NCBI GenBank assembly: GCA_040218795.1
Contig: JAVJQT010000003.1
Span: 485,937-549,936, forward strand
Direction of reading: 5' to 3'
Length of the DNA stretch: 64,000 nt
From: CCMP332 sp040218795
Lineage (GTDB): Bacteria; Bacteroidota; Bacteroidia; Cytophagales; CCMP332
The notes beneath the pieces were generated by a model that saw only the letters and a list, made by a program, of their open reading frames with translations, was not told the origin of the DNA and ran no database searches. Positions 46,901 through 54,228 of the stretch are shown in pieces. Both the position numbers and the translations under genes were made by a program. Each line of letters begins with the position of its first letter. Positions within the stretch are counted from its first letter, which is position 1.

Positions 46901-49900
46901 CTCCTACTGATGGGCTATAGGTGGCATTTGGGTCTGTGGTACTTGGTGAAAATGAACCGCTACCATTTGAACTCCAAACTATACCAGTCGCATTGGAAAA
47001 TGTTGCATTTAACTGAAATAAAGCAATATCTGAACAAACGGTAGTGTCATTCCCCGCATCTACATTAGGTACAGCTGTGAAATTTACATTAATAGCATCT
47101 GACACAGGATTACAGGTTCCGTTTCCTGTGCTTGTAAGTGTTAAAAGTATATTTCCTGCACTGGTGTCTGCAGTGCTTGGCACATAAACGGCATTCAAAT
47201 CTGTATTTGACGGATTAAATGTACCTGTACCTGAGCTTGACCAAATTCCACCGGTCGCAACGGTAACATTCCCATTTAGTGCAATGGCATTATTGCTGGC
47301 ACAAACATTTAAGTCATTGCCTGCATCCACAGTAGGTGCTGGTGTTACATTAATGATCATTTGGTCTTGTACCGGGTTACAGGTTCCATTTCCTGTAGAT
47401 GTAAGCGTCAATACTATGAGCCCAGCGGTGGAATCAGCAGTTGATAAATTGTAGCTTGCATTGAGATCATTGGCATTTGGACTAAACGTTCCTGTACCAG
47501 AGCTTGTCCATGTTCCTCCACCTGCATGAAGAACAGTTCCGTTAAGGTTTACATTTAAATTATCAGCACAGACAGATTGATCAGAACCCGCATCAACCTG
47601 AGGTACTGGTAAAATTGTTATAAGCAAAGAATCACGTACCGGATTACAAGTGCCGTTGCCCGTTGTTTCAAGAATTAAAAGTACAATTCCAGCAGCAGTA
47701 TCAGCATCAGAAGGAATATAATTCGTTGATAAATTGCTAGCGCTTGGAGAAAACACCCCCGTACCCGTGGATGTCCATGTGCCTCCGCTTGCAACTGTTA
47801 CATTTCCATTAATTGGTACAGTTGGCGCATCCGCACATATTGTAATATCATTACCGGCGTTTACTGTTGGGGCTGGAGTCAATGTAAGCAAAAGGTCATC
47901 AACATCAGCAGGGCAACCTCCATTTCCTGTTGTTGTTAAAGTTAAGGTAACATTTCCAGCAGTTGTATCAGCATTTGAAGGAATATAAGATGCGTTTAAA
48001 GTTGTGTTATTTGGAGTAAAAGTTCCGCTACCCGATGTTGACCATATGCCTCCACTTGCACCGGTAACGCTCCCCACTAATGCAACTCCAGATGCATCAG
48101 CACAAGCAACCAGATCAGGGCCGGCCATGGAAACAATATCATCTAATATTGAAATTACAATCGTATCTATGACAGGATCGCAAACACTATTTCCTGTAGA
48201 TGTCAAAACAAGCGAAACTGTACCATTATTTTTATCGGTACTCGAGTAAGTATAAACTGCGTTGAGATTATTGGCATTATTAAATGTACCACTTCCCAGG
48301 GTTGACCAGGTTCCTCCCGCTGCATTGGATACCTGACCCGATAAAGTTATATTGGTATTGATTCCACATACCGTGGTATCATTTCCTGCATTCACAATTG
48401 GCCCCTGAGGAATTGTAATGGTAACGTCATCACTAATAGAGGGGCAAAAAGCATTTGCTATCGTGGTCAGCGTTAAAGTGACATTTCCTGCCGAAATTTC
48501 TGCCGGTGTTGGTTGATATGTCGCATTTAGAGCTCCTGTTCCGGGATTAAATGTGCCAGTTCCGGCAGATGACCAATTGCTTAAAGACCCACCTCCGGCC
48601 AATTGAATTGGCAATTCTGTTGTACAAACGGTATCATCAGGTCCGGCATTTACACTTGGTGCAGTAATAAAATTAATGACTACATCATCTGATCTTGAAT
48701 TACAACCAAAATTTCCTGTTGTTGTCAAGGTTAAAGTTACCGACCCTGCACTTGTATCCGCTACTGTAGGTTGATAAGAAGCATTTAAAGAATCTGCGCT
48801 GGGGTTAAATGTTCCTGTCCCTGTCGTAGTCCAGGTACCTCCATTCGCCCTAACAATAGCCCCATTTAAAGTGACCGGTGAAAGGTCTCCGCATACATCC
48901 TGATCGGAACCGGCTGATACTGTTGGAGGAGCAGTAATTGTTATTGTCATTGGATCGGACACTGCATTGCAATTGCCATTTCCGGTTGTGACCAGCGTTA
49001 ATGTTACTGTTCCATTTGATATTTCTGTTGCAGTAGGTGTATATATTGCATTTAAATCGTTCGCATTTGGACTAAAAACACCTCCACCTCCAGTCCATTG
49101 TCCCCCGCTTGCAATAGTCACGACTCCATTTAAATTGACAGATGGGTTATCAGCACATACGGTGACATCGTTACCTGCCAATGCAGTTGGAGCAGGTGTA
49201 ATTGTAATGGTCACATTATCGGTTGCAGGAAGACAGGTGCCATTTCCGGTTGTATTTAAAGTTAAAACAACCGATCCTGCACTTATTTCAGCAGCAGATG
49301 GAATATAAGTTGGATTTAAAACATTGCGGTTTGGCGTAAATGTTCCTGTACCACCGGTCCATGTTCCTCCACTTGCAATGGTAACGGAACCATTTAAAAC
49401 AGTACTTGCATTATTTGCACAAATACTGATCGGACTACCGGCATCGGCAGTTGGCGCATCTGTGATGGTAATTTGCATATCCTCTGCAACCGGGTTGCAG
49501 TTCCCATTTCCAGTGGAAGTAAGCGTGAGTGTTACTATTCCTGCTAAAGTATCAGCATTGGAAGGGTTATAAGTGGCATTCAGAGCTGTATTAGAGGGAG
49601 TAAATGTACCTGTTCCTGAGGTAGACCAGATTCCACCGGTAGCTCCTCCGGTAACGGATCCATTAAGTGATGTGGCTGCATTATTGGCACAAACCGTTTG
49701 ATCTACTCCTGCGCTTACTACTGGTGAAGGAGTTATAATAACGCGCATGGTATCGGTAACTGCATTACATGTTGCACGGTTAGCTGATAAAATTAAATCT
49801 ACAAATCCATTAGAAATTTCTGCGGCTGTAGGCGTATAATCAATATTTAATGAAGTATTATTTGGAGTATAAGTACCCGCCCCTCCTGACCAAACTGAAA

Positions 49901-52900
49901 CTGTAGCATTTGTGGTAGTACCACTTATGCTTGCAATATTATTATTCTCACATACGGTCACATCATTTCCAGCATTTGCAATTGGTTCCGGTGTAAATAT
50001 TATCAAGGCCGTATCTCGATCGGCAGGACAAACACCATTTCCGGTCGTTTCCAGAATAATTGCTGATATACTGGAAGCTAATTCCCCGGCAGTAGGAATG
50101 TAGGTAGCATTAAGGGTTGTTGAATTTGGTAAAAAAGATCCCAAAGCCAGCCATTGTCCTCCGGTAGCATTTGTTACGCTACCATTTAAGGAAATAGCCA
50201 CATTATTTTTACATTGGAATTGATCTCCACCTGCATTGGCTACGGGTCCGGGAACGATTGTAATTTGCACTGTATCACTCACTGGAACACATGTTCCATT
50301 TCCCGTACTTGTAAGAATAAGCTGGGCGGAGCCAGCTGTTATTTCTGCGGCACTTGGCGTATAAATAGCGTTCAAATCCGTATTGGACGGATTGAAAGTT
50401 CCTCCCCCCCCAGACCAGGCACCTCCTGTTGCAACATTAACAATCCCTGCTAAATTAGCATCAGGTGCTGTTGAACAAGTAATTAAATCCGTACCTGCAT
50501 TCACGCTAGGACCCGGTGTAATCGTAATTACAATATCATCAACAGCAGCAGCACAACTACCATTCCCTGTTGTTGTTAAACTTAATGTAACAGTACCAGC
50601 AGAAATTTCCGCTGCCGATGGGGTATAAGTCGCATTTAAGGTATTAGAATTAGGGTTAAAACTGCCTCCACCTCCACTCCAGCTAGCACCAGTGGCTATA
50701 GTAATCGAAGCATTAAGTGTCACATCCGGATTATTTGCACACACAATTTGATCATTTCCTGCAAATGCAGTTGGGGAAGGTGCAATTGTGTAGGTAACAG
50801 TATCATCTTCCGCCAGACATGTTCCATTTCCAGTACTTGTCAATATTAATGATACGGTTCCGGCTGTTATTTCTGCAGCTGTTGGCGTGTAATTTGCATT
50901 TAGTGTAGTGTTTGATGGATTAAAAGCACCGCCCACATTTGACCAAATTCCACCACTGGCAATTGCAACTGATCCGTTGAGCGCGATTGTGGGGTTATTA
51001 CTGCACACCAGACCATCATTTCCGGCAAAAACCGTTGGTGCAGGTGTTATATTTATTCGCATGGTGTCAGTTACTGGAATACAGGTTCCGTTACCGGTAC
51101 TTGTTAAAATTAAATCCACAAATCCGGCTGTAATTTCTCCTGTTGAGGGTGTATAAATTGCATTTAAAGTGTTTGCATCCGGGTTGAAATTACCACCGCC
51201 GCCTGACCAGGTACCTCCTGTTGCAACAGTCACAGTACCATTTAAATTAACCTGGTTGTTATTAGCGCAAACGGTTTGGTCGAGTCCCGCATCTACAACC
51301 GGTGCCGGAGTAATTGTTATAGTCATACTTGCAGATTCAGCCAAACAATTTCCGTTGCCGGTACTGGTAAGCGTCAATGTCACAGAACCTGCAGAGATTT
51401 CAGCTGCACTTGGCGTATAAACAGCATTTAAGTCCGTATTGGACGGATTGAATGAACCGCTACCACCGGACCATTGCCCACCAGTGGCATTACTTACACT
51501 TCCATTTAATGTTACATCGGCATTATTGCCACATACCGTTTGATTGGCCCCTGCGCTCACTATTGGTCCCGGTCCAATGGTAATACTAGTATTATCCGTA
51601 ACAGGTGTGCAATTGCCATTTTGGATAGAGGTTAAGGTCAAATTAACAGTGCCGGCTGTAATTTCTGCAGCCGTAGGTGTATATGTTGCGTTTAAAGAAC
51701 TATCATTAGGAGAATAGCTCCCCGCCCCTCCTGACCATCTTCCACTGCCCGCATTTGTAACTGTTCCTGAAAGAACTACCTGAGCGTTATTCGAACAAGA
51801 ATTATAGGGTCCTCCGGCATCGACTATTGGTGCAGGGGGGTAGGTAATTGTAACCTGATCCTGCTCTACAGGACAAATTCCATTGCCAGTGGTGCTCAAA
51901 GTTAATGTCGCAAAACCGGCAGTTAATTCTGCCGCTGAGGGAGTATAAATGGCATCCAGAGTTGTATCATTTGGGTTATAAGCTCCACCTCCACCTGACC
52001 ATTGCCCCCCGGTAGCAATTACAACACTACCTTGAAGTTGTATCGGAGTATTATTTTGACAGCTGATCAAATCAGGTCCGGCATTGGCCGATATTGGAGA
52101 TGGGTTAGCTGTAACAGTGACTGTATCGTATTTTGGTGGACAATCCGTTGAATCCGTCATACGAACCCAGTATGTACCCACACCTACATTTATACTTTGA
52201 GTAGTTTCTCCTGTGCTCCACAAATATTCGTAAGGAGGTGCCCCTCCATTTGGATTGGCAGTTACCGAAGCTGTGATTCCACCAAAACAAATTACAGGAT
52301 CCTTTGGAAGAATCTCTACAAATTTTTCATCTACAAAATATACAGTGATGGGTAAAGAAACCGTATCGCCGGAGCATCCTCCTGCAGGTTGGCCGGTGAC
52401 CTGATAAACTATCGAGTCAGGAGGTGAGTCGGCAGAGTCTATCTGAACTAATACGGTATCGCAGCCGGCGAGACAATCTAAATAACTATTATGTGTAGCA
52501 TTAAAGGGAATTGAAGTCCAGGTTATTGTACTTTCTACATAATTTTTGGCAAAAATTAATGCTGAACAACCATCCGCTACCACTTTTGGTGGTGAGGCTT
52601 CAGGTTTAGCTATTGAAGTAATACAATATTGATTCAGGTTTGATCCGGGCTTGCAAAAAGTTATATCGTAAGGCCCCGGTCCGGGTAAACAGAGTGGATC
52701 TCCTACCTGATAGATTGTTCCACAATCAACCTGATAAAAAAGCGCTCCTGATGGTTTAGCCCCATTGCAAACGTCAAACTTAAAACCTTGTGCATTGCTA
52801 TCTAATAGGAGCGTAAAACTGATGCATCGATCCGGATTGGATGATCCACAACACTGGTCTGATCTTTTAATAGAACTACTTACCCAAAGTGAATCTGCAT

Positions 52901-53021
52901 TACCACTAAGATCCACAAAGAAAAAGGGCACTCCAGGATCACAAGCAGCCAATTGAGCATGACCCGATTGCCATCCAAAAAGTGCTAAAATGGATAATAT
53001 TAGTAGTTTCTTATATTTCAA
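37926..53021 (-). CDS. Giant repetitive surface adhesin with T9SS type-B sorting domain
   Basis: A 5031-residue protein (15.1 kb). It begins at a TTG with an intact signal peptide (residues 1-22, GHA-Q). Residues about 23-305 form a Cys-rich N-terminal region and one SprB/PKD-like module (YEYLWSTGETTQSINV). Residues about 305-4555 hold about 48 tandem modules of about 88 residues: P.VDAG.D..VC opening, L.G.V..A.GG.W and F.P....LNA.Y centre, then TSTGNG.C....D...ITI. Residues about 4560-4940 are five or so unrelated PKD/Ig-like modules. The last about 90 residues are a type-B CTD (FIPNAFSPNGDNID, FNRWGEVIFF). It probably extends from the cell surface as an adhesin, SprB-like in architecture but with a different repeat. 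Divergent PorP/SprF genes adjoin it. Confidence 0.93.
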   Translation of the reverse strand: MKYKKLLILSILALFGWQSGHAQLAACDPGVPFFFVDLSGNADSLWVSSSIKRSDQCCGSSNPDRCISFTLLLDSNAQGFKFDVCNGAKPSGALFYQVDCGTIYQVGDPLCLPGPGPYDITFCKPGSNLNQYCITSIAKPEASPPKVVADGCSALIFAKNYVESTITWTSIPFNATHNSYLDCLAGCDTVLVQIDSADSPPDSIVYQVTGQPAGGCSGDTVSLPITVYFVDEKFVEILPKDPVICFGGITASVTANPNGGAPPYEYLWSTGETTQSINVGVGTYWVRMTDSTDCPPKYDTVTVTANPSPISANAGPDLISCQNNTPIQLQGSVVIATGGQWSGGGGAYNPNDTTLDAIYTPSAAELTAGFATLTLSTTGNGICPVEQDQVTITYPPAPIVDAGGPYNSCSNNAQVVLSGTVTNAGSGRWSGGAGSYSPNDSSLNATYTPTAAEITAGTVNLTLTSIQNGNCTPVTDNTSITIGPGPIVSAGANQTVCGNNADVTLNGSVSNATGGQWSGGSGSFNPSNTDLNAVYTPSAAEISAGSVTLTLTSTGNGNCLAESASMTITITPAPVVDAGLDQTVCANNNQVNLNGTVTVATGGTWSGGGGNFNPDANTLNAIYTPSTGEITAGFVDLILTSTGNGTCIPVTDTMRINITPAPTVFAGNDGLVCSNNPTIALNGSVAIASGGIWSNVGGAFNPSNTTLNANYTPTAAEITAGTVSLILTSTGNGTCLAEDDTVTYTIAPSPTAFAGNDQIVCANNPDVTLNASITIATGASWSGGGGSFNPNSNTLNATYTPSAAEISAGTVTLSLTTTGNGSCAAAVDDIVITITPGPSVNAGTDLITCSTAPDANLAGIVNVATGGAWSGGGGTFNPSNTDLNAIYTPSAAEITAGSAQLILTSTGNGTCVPVSDTVQITIVPGPVANAGGDQFQCKNNVAISLNGSVTNATGGQWLALGSFLPNSTTLNATYIPTAGELASSISAIILETTGNGVCPADRDTALIIFTPEPIANAGNDVTVCENNNIASISGTTTNATVSVWSGGAGTYTPNNTSLNIDYTPTAAEISNGFVDLILSANRATCNAVTDTMRVIITPSPVVSAGVDQTVCANNAATSLNGSVTGGATGGIWSTSGTGTFTPSNTALNATYNPSNADTLAGIVTLTLTSTGNGNCNPVAEDMQITITDAPTADAGSPISICANNASTVLNGSVTIASGGTWTGGTGTFTPNRNVLNPTYIPSAAEISAGSVVLTLNTTGNGTCLPATDNVTITITPAPTALAGNDVTVCADNPSVNLNGVVTIASGGQWTGGGGVFSPNANDLNAIYTPTATEISNGTVTLTLVTTGNGNCNAVSDPMTITITAPPTVSAGSDQDVCGDLSPVTLNGAIVRANGGTWTTTGTGTFNPSADSLNASYQPTVADTSAGSVTLTLTTTGNFGCNSRSDDVVINFITAPSVNAGPDDTVCTTELPIQLAGGGSLSNWSSAGTGTFNPGTGALNATYQPTPAEISAGNVTLTLTTIANAFCPSISDDVTITIPQGPIVNAGNDTTVCGINTNITLSGQVSNAAGGTWSTLGSGTFNNANNLNAVYTYSSTDKNNGTVSLVLTSTGNSVCDPVIDTIVISILDDIVSMAGPDLVACADASGVALVGSVTGASGGIWSTSGSGTFTPNNTTLNASYIPSNADTTAGNVTLTLTTTGNGGCPADVDDLLLTLTPAPTVNAGNDITICADAPTVPINGNVTVASGGTWTSTGTGVFSPSASNLSTNYIPSDADTAAGIVLLILETTGNGTCNPVRDSLLITILPVPQVDAGSDQSVCADNLNVNLNGTVLHAGGGTWTSSGTGTFSPNANDLNASYNLSTADSTAGLIVLTLTSTGNGTCNPVQDQMIINVTPAPTVDAGNDLNVCASNNAIALNGNVTVATGGIWSSSGTGTFNPSNTDLNAVYVPSTADTSAGNILLTLTSTGNGTCNPVSDAINVNFTAVPNVDAGNDTTVCSDIALFQLNATFSNATGIVWSSNGSGSFSPSTTDPNATYSPSVGDSSTGAVVITLTSTGTGACPAATANKNLTLTPGVTVFAGADFTVCADTAGIPLNGAVVNAAGGVWGTTGTGTFVPDSATLNATYIPSSFDTAAGSVSFTLLSTGNGGCIARNDAVTVSILPAPTVFAGPDRSICSSTGTLNLNGQIAHAGGGIWTTPGSGSFSPSTTSLVADYVIHPNDTTAGFVDILLTSTSNGLCKAVTDTFRATFDPQIIVDAGPDSSICVDQAGIGLNGNIINAPGGTWSTSGTGTFSPDANTLNALYIPTAADKTNGSVTLTLTSLSTSSCVNVSDDITLTLTPAPTVFAGLDDTVCKTNPTINLGGNVTIATGGIWSTASGQGTFSPNNTNLNATFTPSASQLSTGSVIITLTTTGNGTCNSRNDQFTLTLQNLPQINAGPDQIVCADNPSININGSVTNAGGGTWTSAGTGSFVQAADSLINQYAYSNQDRLNGTVNLFLTSTGNNACPADRDTVILTITPAPTITATAPASCTDETGITLNAIVTISSGLQWSSSGTGTFTPNITSNTIVYTPSAADITAGSATIYVTSTGNGNCTAIVDSSIILSINQSPTVNAGVDKVICADQTTVQLNGNITNTASAVWTSSGGGSFTPNASTLNAQYVTTALDRSTGLVKLYLTTNDPSICNQKADSLVLTITPAPTVDAGNNQTICANEDTVNVSAIVTIATGVNWTSTGSGTFNTISSIAAQYFPSLADKSNGSVYLIATSTGNGLCNPVKDSLLVTITPAPTIDAGPDVAVCSNFDSVFFSRSITVATGAVWSSNGSGSIVTAPNANPIIYAMSASDKLNGLVTLFATSTGNGSCLPVIDTVNLIVGPEPLANIILPNACTADDSIALIADTSNVFTFYWQTDGTGVFTPDTTSENVFYLRSSADSLAGSASIFLTGIGDTACSFAQDTVILNLSPPPSADAGTPQTVCADTSGIQLNGIINDALGGVWSSTGTGTFNPNNTDLNAIYVPSQADTAAGTVSLVLTTSGNGACPASIDTVEITITPAPTVDAGPAIVCSNNPITNINGQITVATGGIWTSSGDGTFGDSLALSTNYTVGPNDIINGTVVLTLTSTGNGDCNIYSDNLTLNVANAPEAIAGNDTTICGDRISIQLNASIINAGGGLWTSPGSGNFDNNTSLNAIYTFDSADIANDSVILILETTGNGTCLPDYDSIIVFFSPIPTVDAGPGNVCSNNATLNISGSVTIASGGFWDNPGSTGTFGNANNLNTTYTPSATDISNGSVILVLTTTGNGGCNAYDDTVNLFITPGPTSDAGLAQNVCADTSFIQLNGLVDGAAGGGAWTSNGGGTFSPDTSTLNAQYIPDSTDTASGSVTIFLTTTNNGNCLAVIDSTLITIAPEPIISASADQVVCADTAGIDVSVSIANAGGVSWTSTGTGTFSGGNTSLSPTYIPSSSDTANGFVQLVVEATGIGNCKPKRDTIDVTITPAPTLNPGGTPFCFANSLVALNASVTVASGIQWTTSGTGTFVPNDQSPNASYLRSVADSIAGSVQINAVTIGNGSCKAVRDSIVISLIPPPTVNAGSDIQICDAQTIVPIAGTFDDAGGILWSTNGSGNFDNATDTSTNYNVDPQDIIDSVITIYITTTGNGSCLPAIDSIELSIVSPSPVALAGNDLTVCADAPSVQLNGSVIAANGGTWTSSGSGFFAPNSNTLNAQYFPSAADTTAGSVSMILQTTGIGICNADFDTLLITFTDLPTIDAGPPITLCEDAAIANLSGQDGGNAIFWSTSGSGIFNDSTFANATYTATIPDIQDSIITLTLSTTGAGGCQVVTDQTTLTFSPAPIVDPGFPQTICADEPSANLQGTVTNAGGGIWTSSGTGNFGNDTLLNTTYAPSNADTTAGFVYLILSSRNENTGCGLRADSVLLTISDGVSINAGGDQLVCRNAQSLNLSGTVTTATGGVWSTNGGGFFAPAANGLNTSYFFTTGDRLNFDTIEFYFTSTGNGSCLARTDTALAIFVPNPVADAGNNQTVCADAPNVNLNGSVTVTGKGIWFSSGSGIFVPNDSALNVTYQPSAADIANGGVNISLTSRDNGDCNPATDFVSITILPAPIIDAGADQLLCFADASIILNGTINNISRLYWTSSGDGFFADSTVLNPQYIFSSNDKTNGAVTLFINSNDTNQCNQISDSVVISFRPEPMISAGVPQTVCADLTSINLTGSFSGAASAIWTSSGLGNFAPSPNDSIATYFFDSTDYSTGTVGLTFTTDNSVCPSVSDAINITITPAPTIDVGADQNVCASEDSVILNATVTVASGAFWTSSGSGTFVPASNIINTVYVPSAADVIAGTVAISAITTGNGTCSPVTDQLILTFRPDPVADAGPNVLVCADAVGVPLNGSILNAGGGFWSSSGSGTFSPDPTSLTPTYIPSPGDTAAGNVTLTLSSTGNQGCPLASDDLIVGLQPVPIVSTGNVDACADQTGILLNGQVANSPGVQWSTSGSGIFTPNSSVLNPLYVPSAADFIAAQVTLTISSSGSGACAERSDDATIIITPLPVADAGTDQVICRNSITTLVPFIEPGNSYEWYSLNNSLIGQSGLQDVFVSTDTSFILRVIDINGCDQFDTVNVNVVDPPVFNLAEQFCFSSGLILNSNALSYPGFGTYQWFRFDSLLDGQINDSVQITQDGTFIIQYNFESCNISDTSIVTPLPVLEGPDVYVCQDDSAIISTNYYPLAQYQWFEDGLQVGQDTNITNGFADDSTFFQVRVTDSLGCINRDTILLVPVPPPILILEDNPACVGDIVTLNARPINIIDTLLSTYTWFRDGTLLADDTLETLRVNDEGEYTVIYALGSCTTTGSSEVTLNLPPVTDNVSTVEYCSEIDETFTLDAGPGTRYFWFDSEDTTQTTEIDDFGYFAFVVYNEFDCFIEDSILVTENCPPQLFIPNAFSPNGDNIDDFFRLFGRNFKNLNFKIFNRWGEVIFFASDKDQAWDGTYRGEGMPVGVYPWTAEYEGTFPGQEGPFKLQGSVTLIR
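39355..52105 (-). repeat. Coding tandem repeat: about 48 units of about 265 bp
   Basis: Unit boundaries were counted by eye from the recurring AG.D..VC motif. Mean spacing is about 265 bp, in frame throughout. Units have diverged at the nucleotide level (no long identical stretches noticed), so the array is old rather than freshly expanded. Each unit keeps one Cys near its start and one near its end. Confidence 0.85.
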
Positions 53022-53173
53022 TTCCGTATATATAGAAAGTTCAATAGATGAAGTCTACAAACAAAGCCTAAAACCTTTTTTATAACAATTAATTTACCAA
53101 CAGATATTCTATATTACGTATTTTAATTTTCAAATGTTTAGTTTTAAACTAAAATTGGCGGTAAACAACTAGT
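53022..53173. promoter_or_regulatory. Divergent promoter region between the adhesin and PorP/SprF genes
   Basis: 152 bp serves both the giant adhesin (-) and the first PorP/SprF gene (+). A perfect inverted repeat TTTAGTTT-T-AAACTAAA lies at 53137-53153, 20 bases before the rightward ATG, a possible operator. Leftward, TTGTTATAAAAA and TAGGCTTTG resemble a TTG...TAnnTTTG promoter with one extra base. No exact promoter match was found. Confidence 0.5.
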
Positions 53174-54223
53174 ATGCGAAAAGTATTAGTAATTGGCTTA
53201 TTTATTGGGTTTTGCTCATACAGCAGTAGTGCACAGGAGCTTAACTTTTCACAGTTTTTTAATATTAAGCAATATTATAACCCCATTGATGCTGCCTCAT
53301 TTGAAGGTACGGATGCCTATCTTATCTATAGAAATCAATGGCAGGGATTACCAAATCCTTTTACTTCATCGCAGTTCTCAGCTTCACATGGAATATTGAA
53401 AAATGGTGATCCGGAAGAGCATTTAGGAGGTATAGGCTTTGAGGTTCATAATTTCAATTCCGGTCCAGGCAATTATAATGTTTTGGGTGCTTCGGTAAGT
53501 CCTGCTTATAATGTTTTTTTCAATCAATCTAAATCGAGTAAGGCAGTTTTTGGTCTCAAATTGGGGTATGAACAAAGATCTATTGGAATCAATGATTTGA
53601 CCTGGGGTAATCAATACAATCCCAATATTGGTTTTGATGCCTCCCTTGATCCCAATGAACCAAATTTTGGTGAAAATGTCAGTGCAATAACGGTCGGTGC
53701 CGGCGCTGGATATTATTTTAATCACAAATCGAACGATGAGATTAGCCATTGGAGTTTTCATATTAAAGCAGCAGGCTTAAATCTGAATAAACCTGAATAC
53801 AATTTATCAGGTGTAAAAACGGCATCTGAAATATTTATTACTTCAGAAATTGGACTTCATTATTTGATACATGAACATTATTTAATTGGAACAGATATTC
53901 TTTATTTAAAACAGGGGGATAATGAATTAATAAACCCAGGACTCAATCTTTCGTATATAATCAACAAGAACCCATCTCATAATTTTGCGCCTACATGGGT
54001 AAAAGTTGGAGCATCGTATAGATTGGACAATGCTTATATGGGATTGATTGGAATTGGAAACGGATTATATAGAATCCATTTTAGTTATGATTTGAGTTCA
54101 AATTCACTTTCCGATGCAAGTTCAAATTATAACGCTTATGAAATTTCATTAGGTTTTAGATTTATTAAAAAGAAACATACGGAATCAATTAAATATAATA
54201 ATAACCACAACCCAAGAATTTAA
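53174..54223 (+). CDS. PorP/SprF family T9SS outer-membrane protein 1
   Basis: A 349-residue protein with a signal peptide (residues 1-20, SSA-Q). The start of the mature protein, ELNFSQFFNIKQYYNPIDAA, then YRNQWQGLPNPF, is the PorP/SprF signature. The rest is rich in alternating strands ending in aromatic residues (HWSFHIKAAGLNL, YRIHFSYDLSS, EISLGFRF), consistent with an outer-membrane barrel. In Flavobacterium johnsoniae SprF is needed for secretion of the adhesin SprB, and PorP/SprF proteins generally pair with type-B CTD cargo. Here it is divergent from such cargo. Confidence 0.92.
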   Translation: MRKVLVIGLFIGFCSYSSSAQELNFSQFFNIKQYYNPIDAASFEGTDAYLIYRNQWQGLPNPFTSSQFSASHGILKNGDPEEHLGGIGFEVHNFNSGPGNYNVLGASVSPAYNVFFNQSKSSKAVFGLKLGYEQRSIGINDLTWGNQYNPNIGFDASLDPNEPNFGENVSAITVGAGAGYYFNHKSNDEISHWSFHIKAAGLNLNKPEYNLSGVKTASEIFITSEIGLHYLIHEHYLIGTDILYLKQGDNELINPGLNLSYIINKNPSHNFAPTWVKVGASYRLDNAYMGLIGIGNGLYRIHFSYDLSSNSLSDASSNYNAYEISLGFRFIKKKHTESIKYNNNHNPRI

Positions 54224-54228
54224 ACTAT

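Noticed and set aside
41311..51420. Series of open frames on the plus strand opposite the adhesin gene, each about 60-150 codons
   Set aside because: They repeat with the period of the adhesin modules and encode periodic Val/Pro-rich text, the expected antisense reflection of a repetitive gene.
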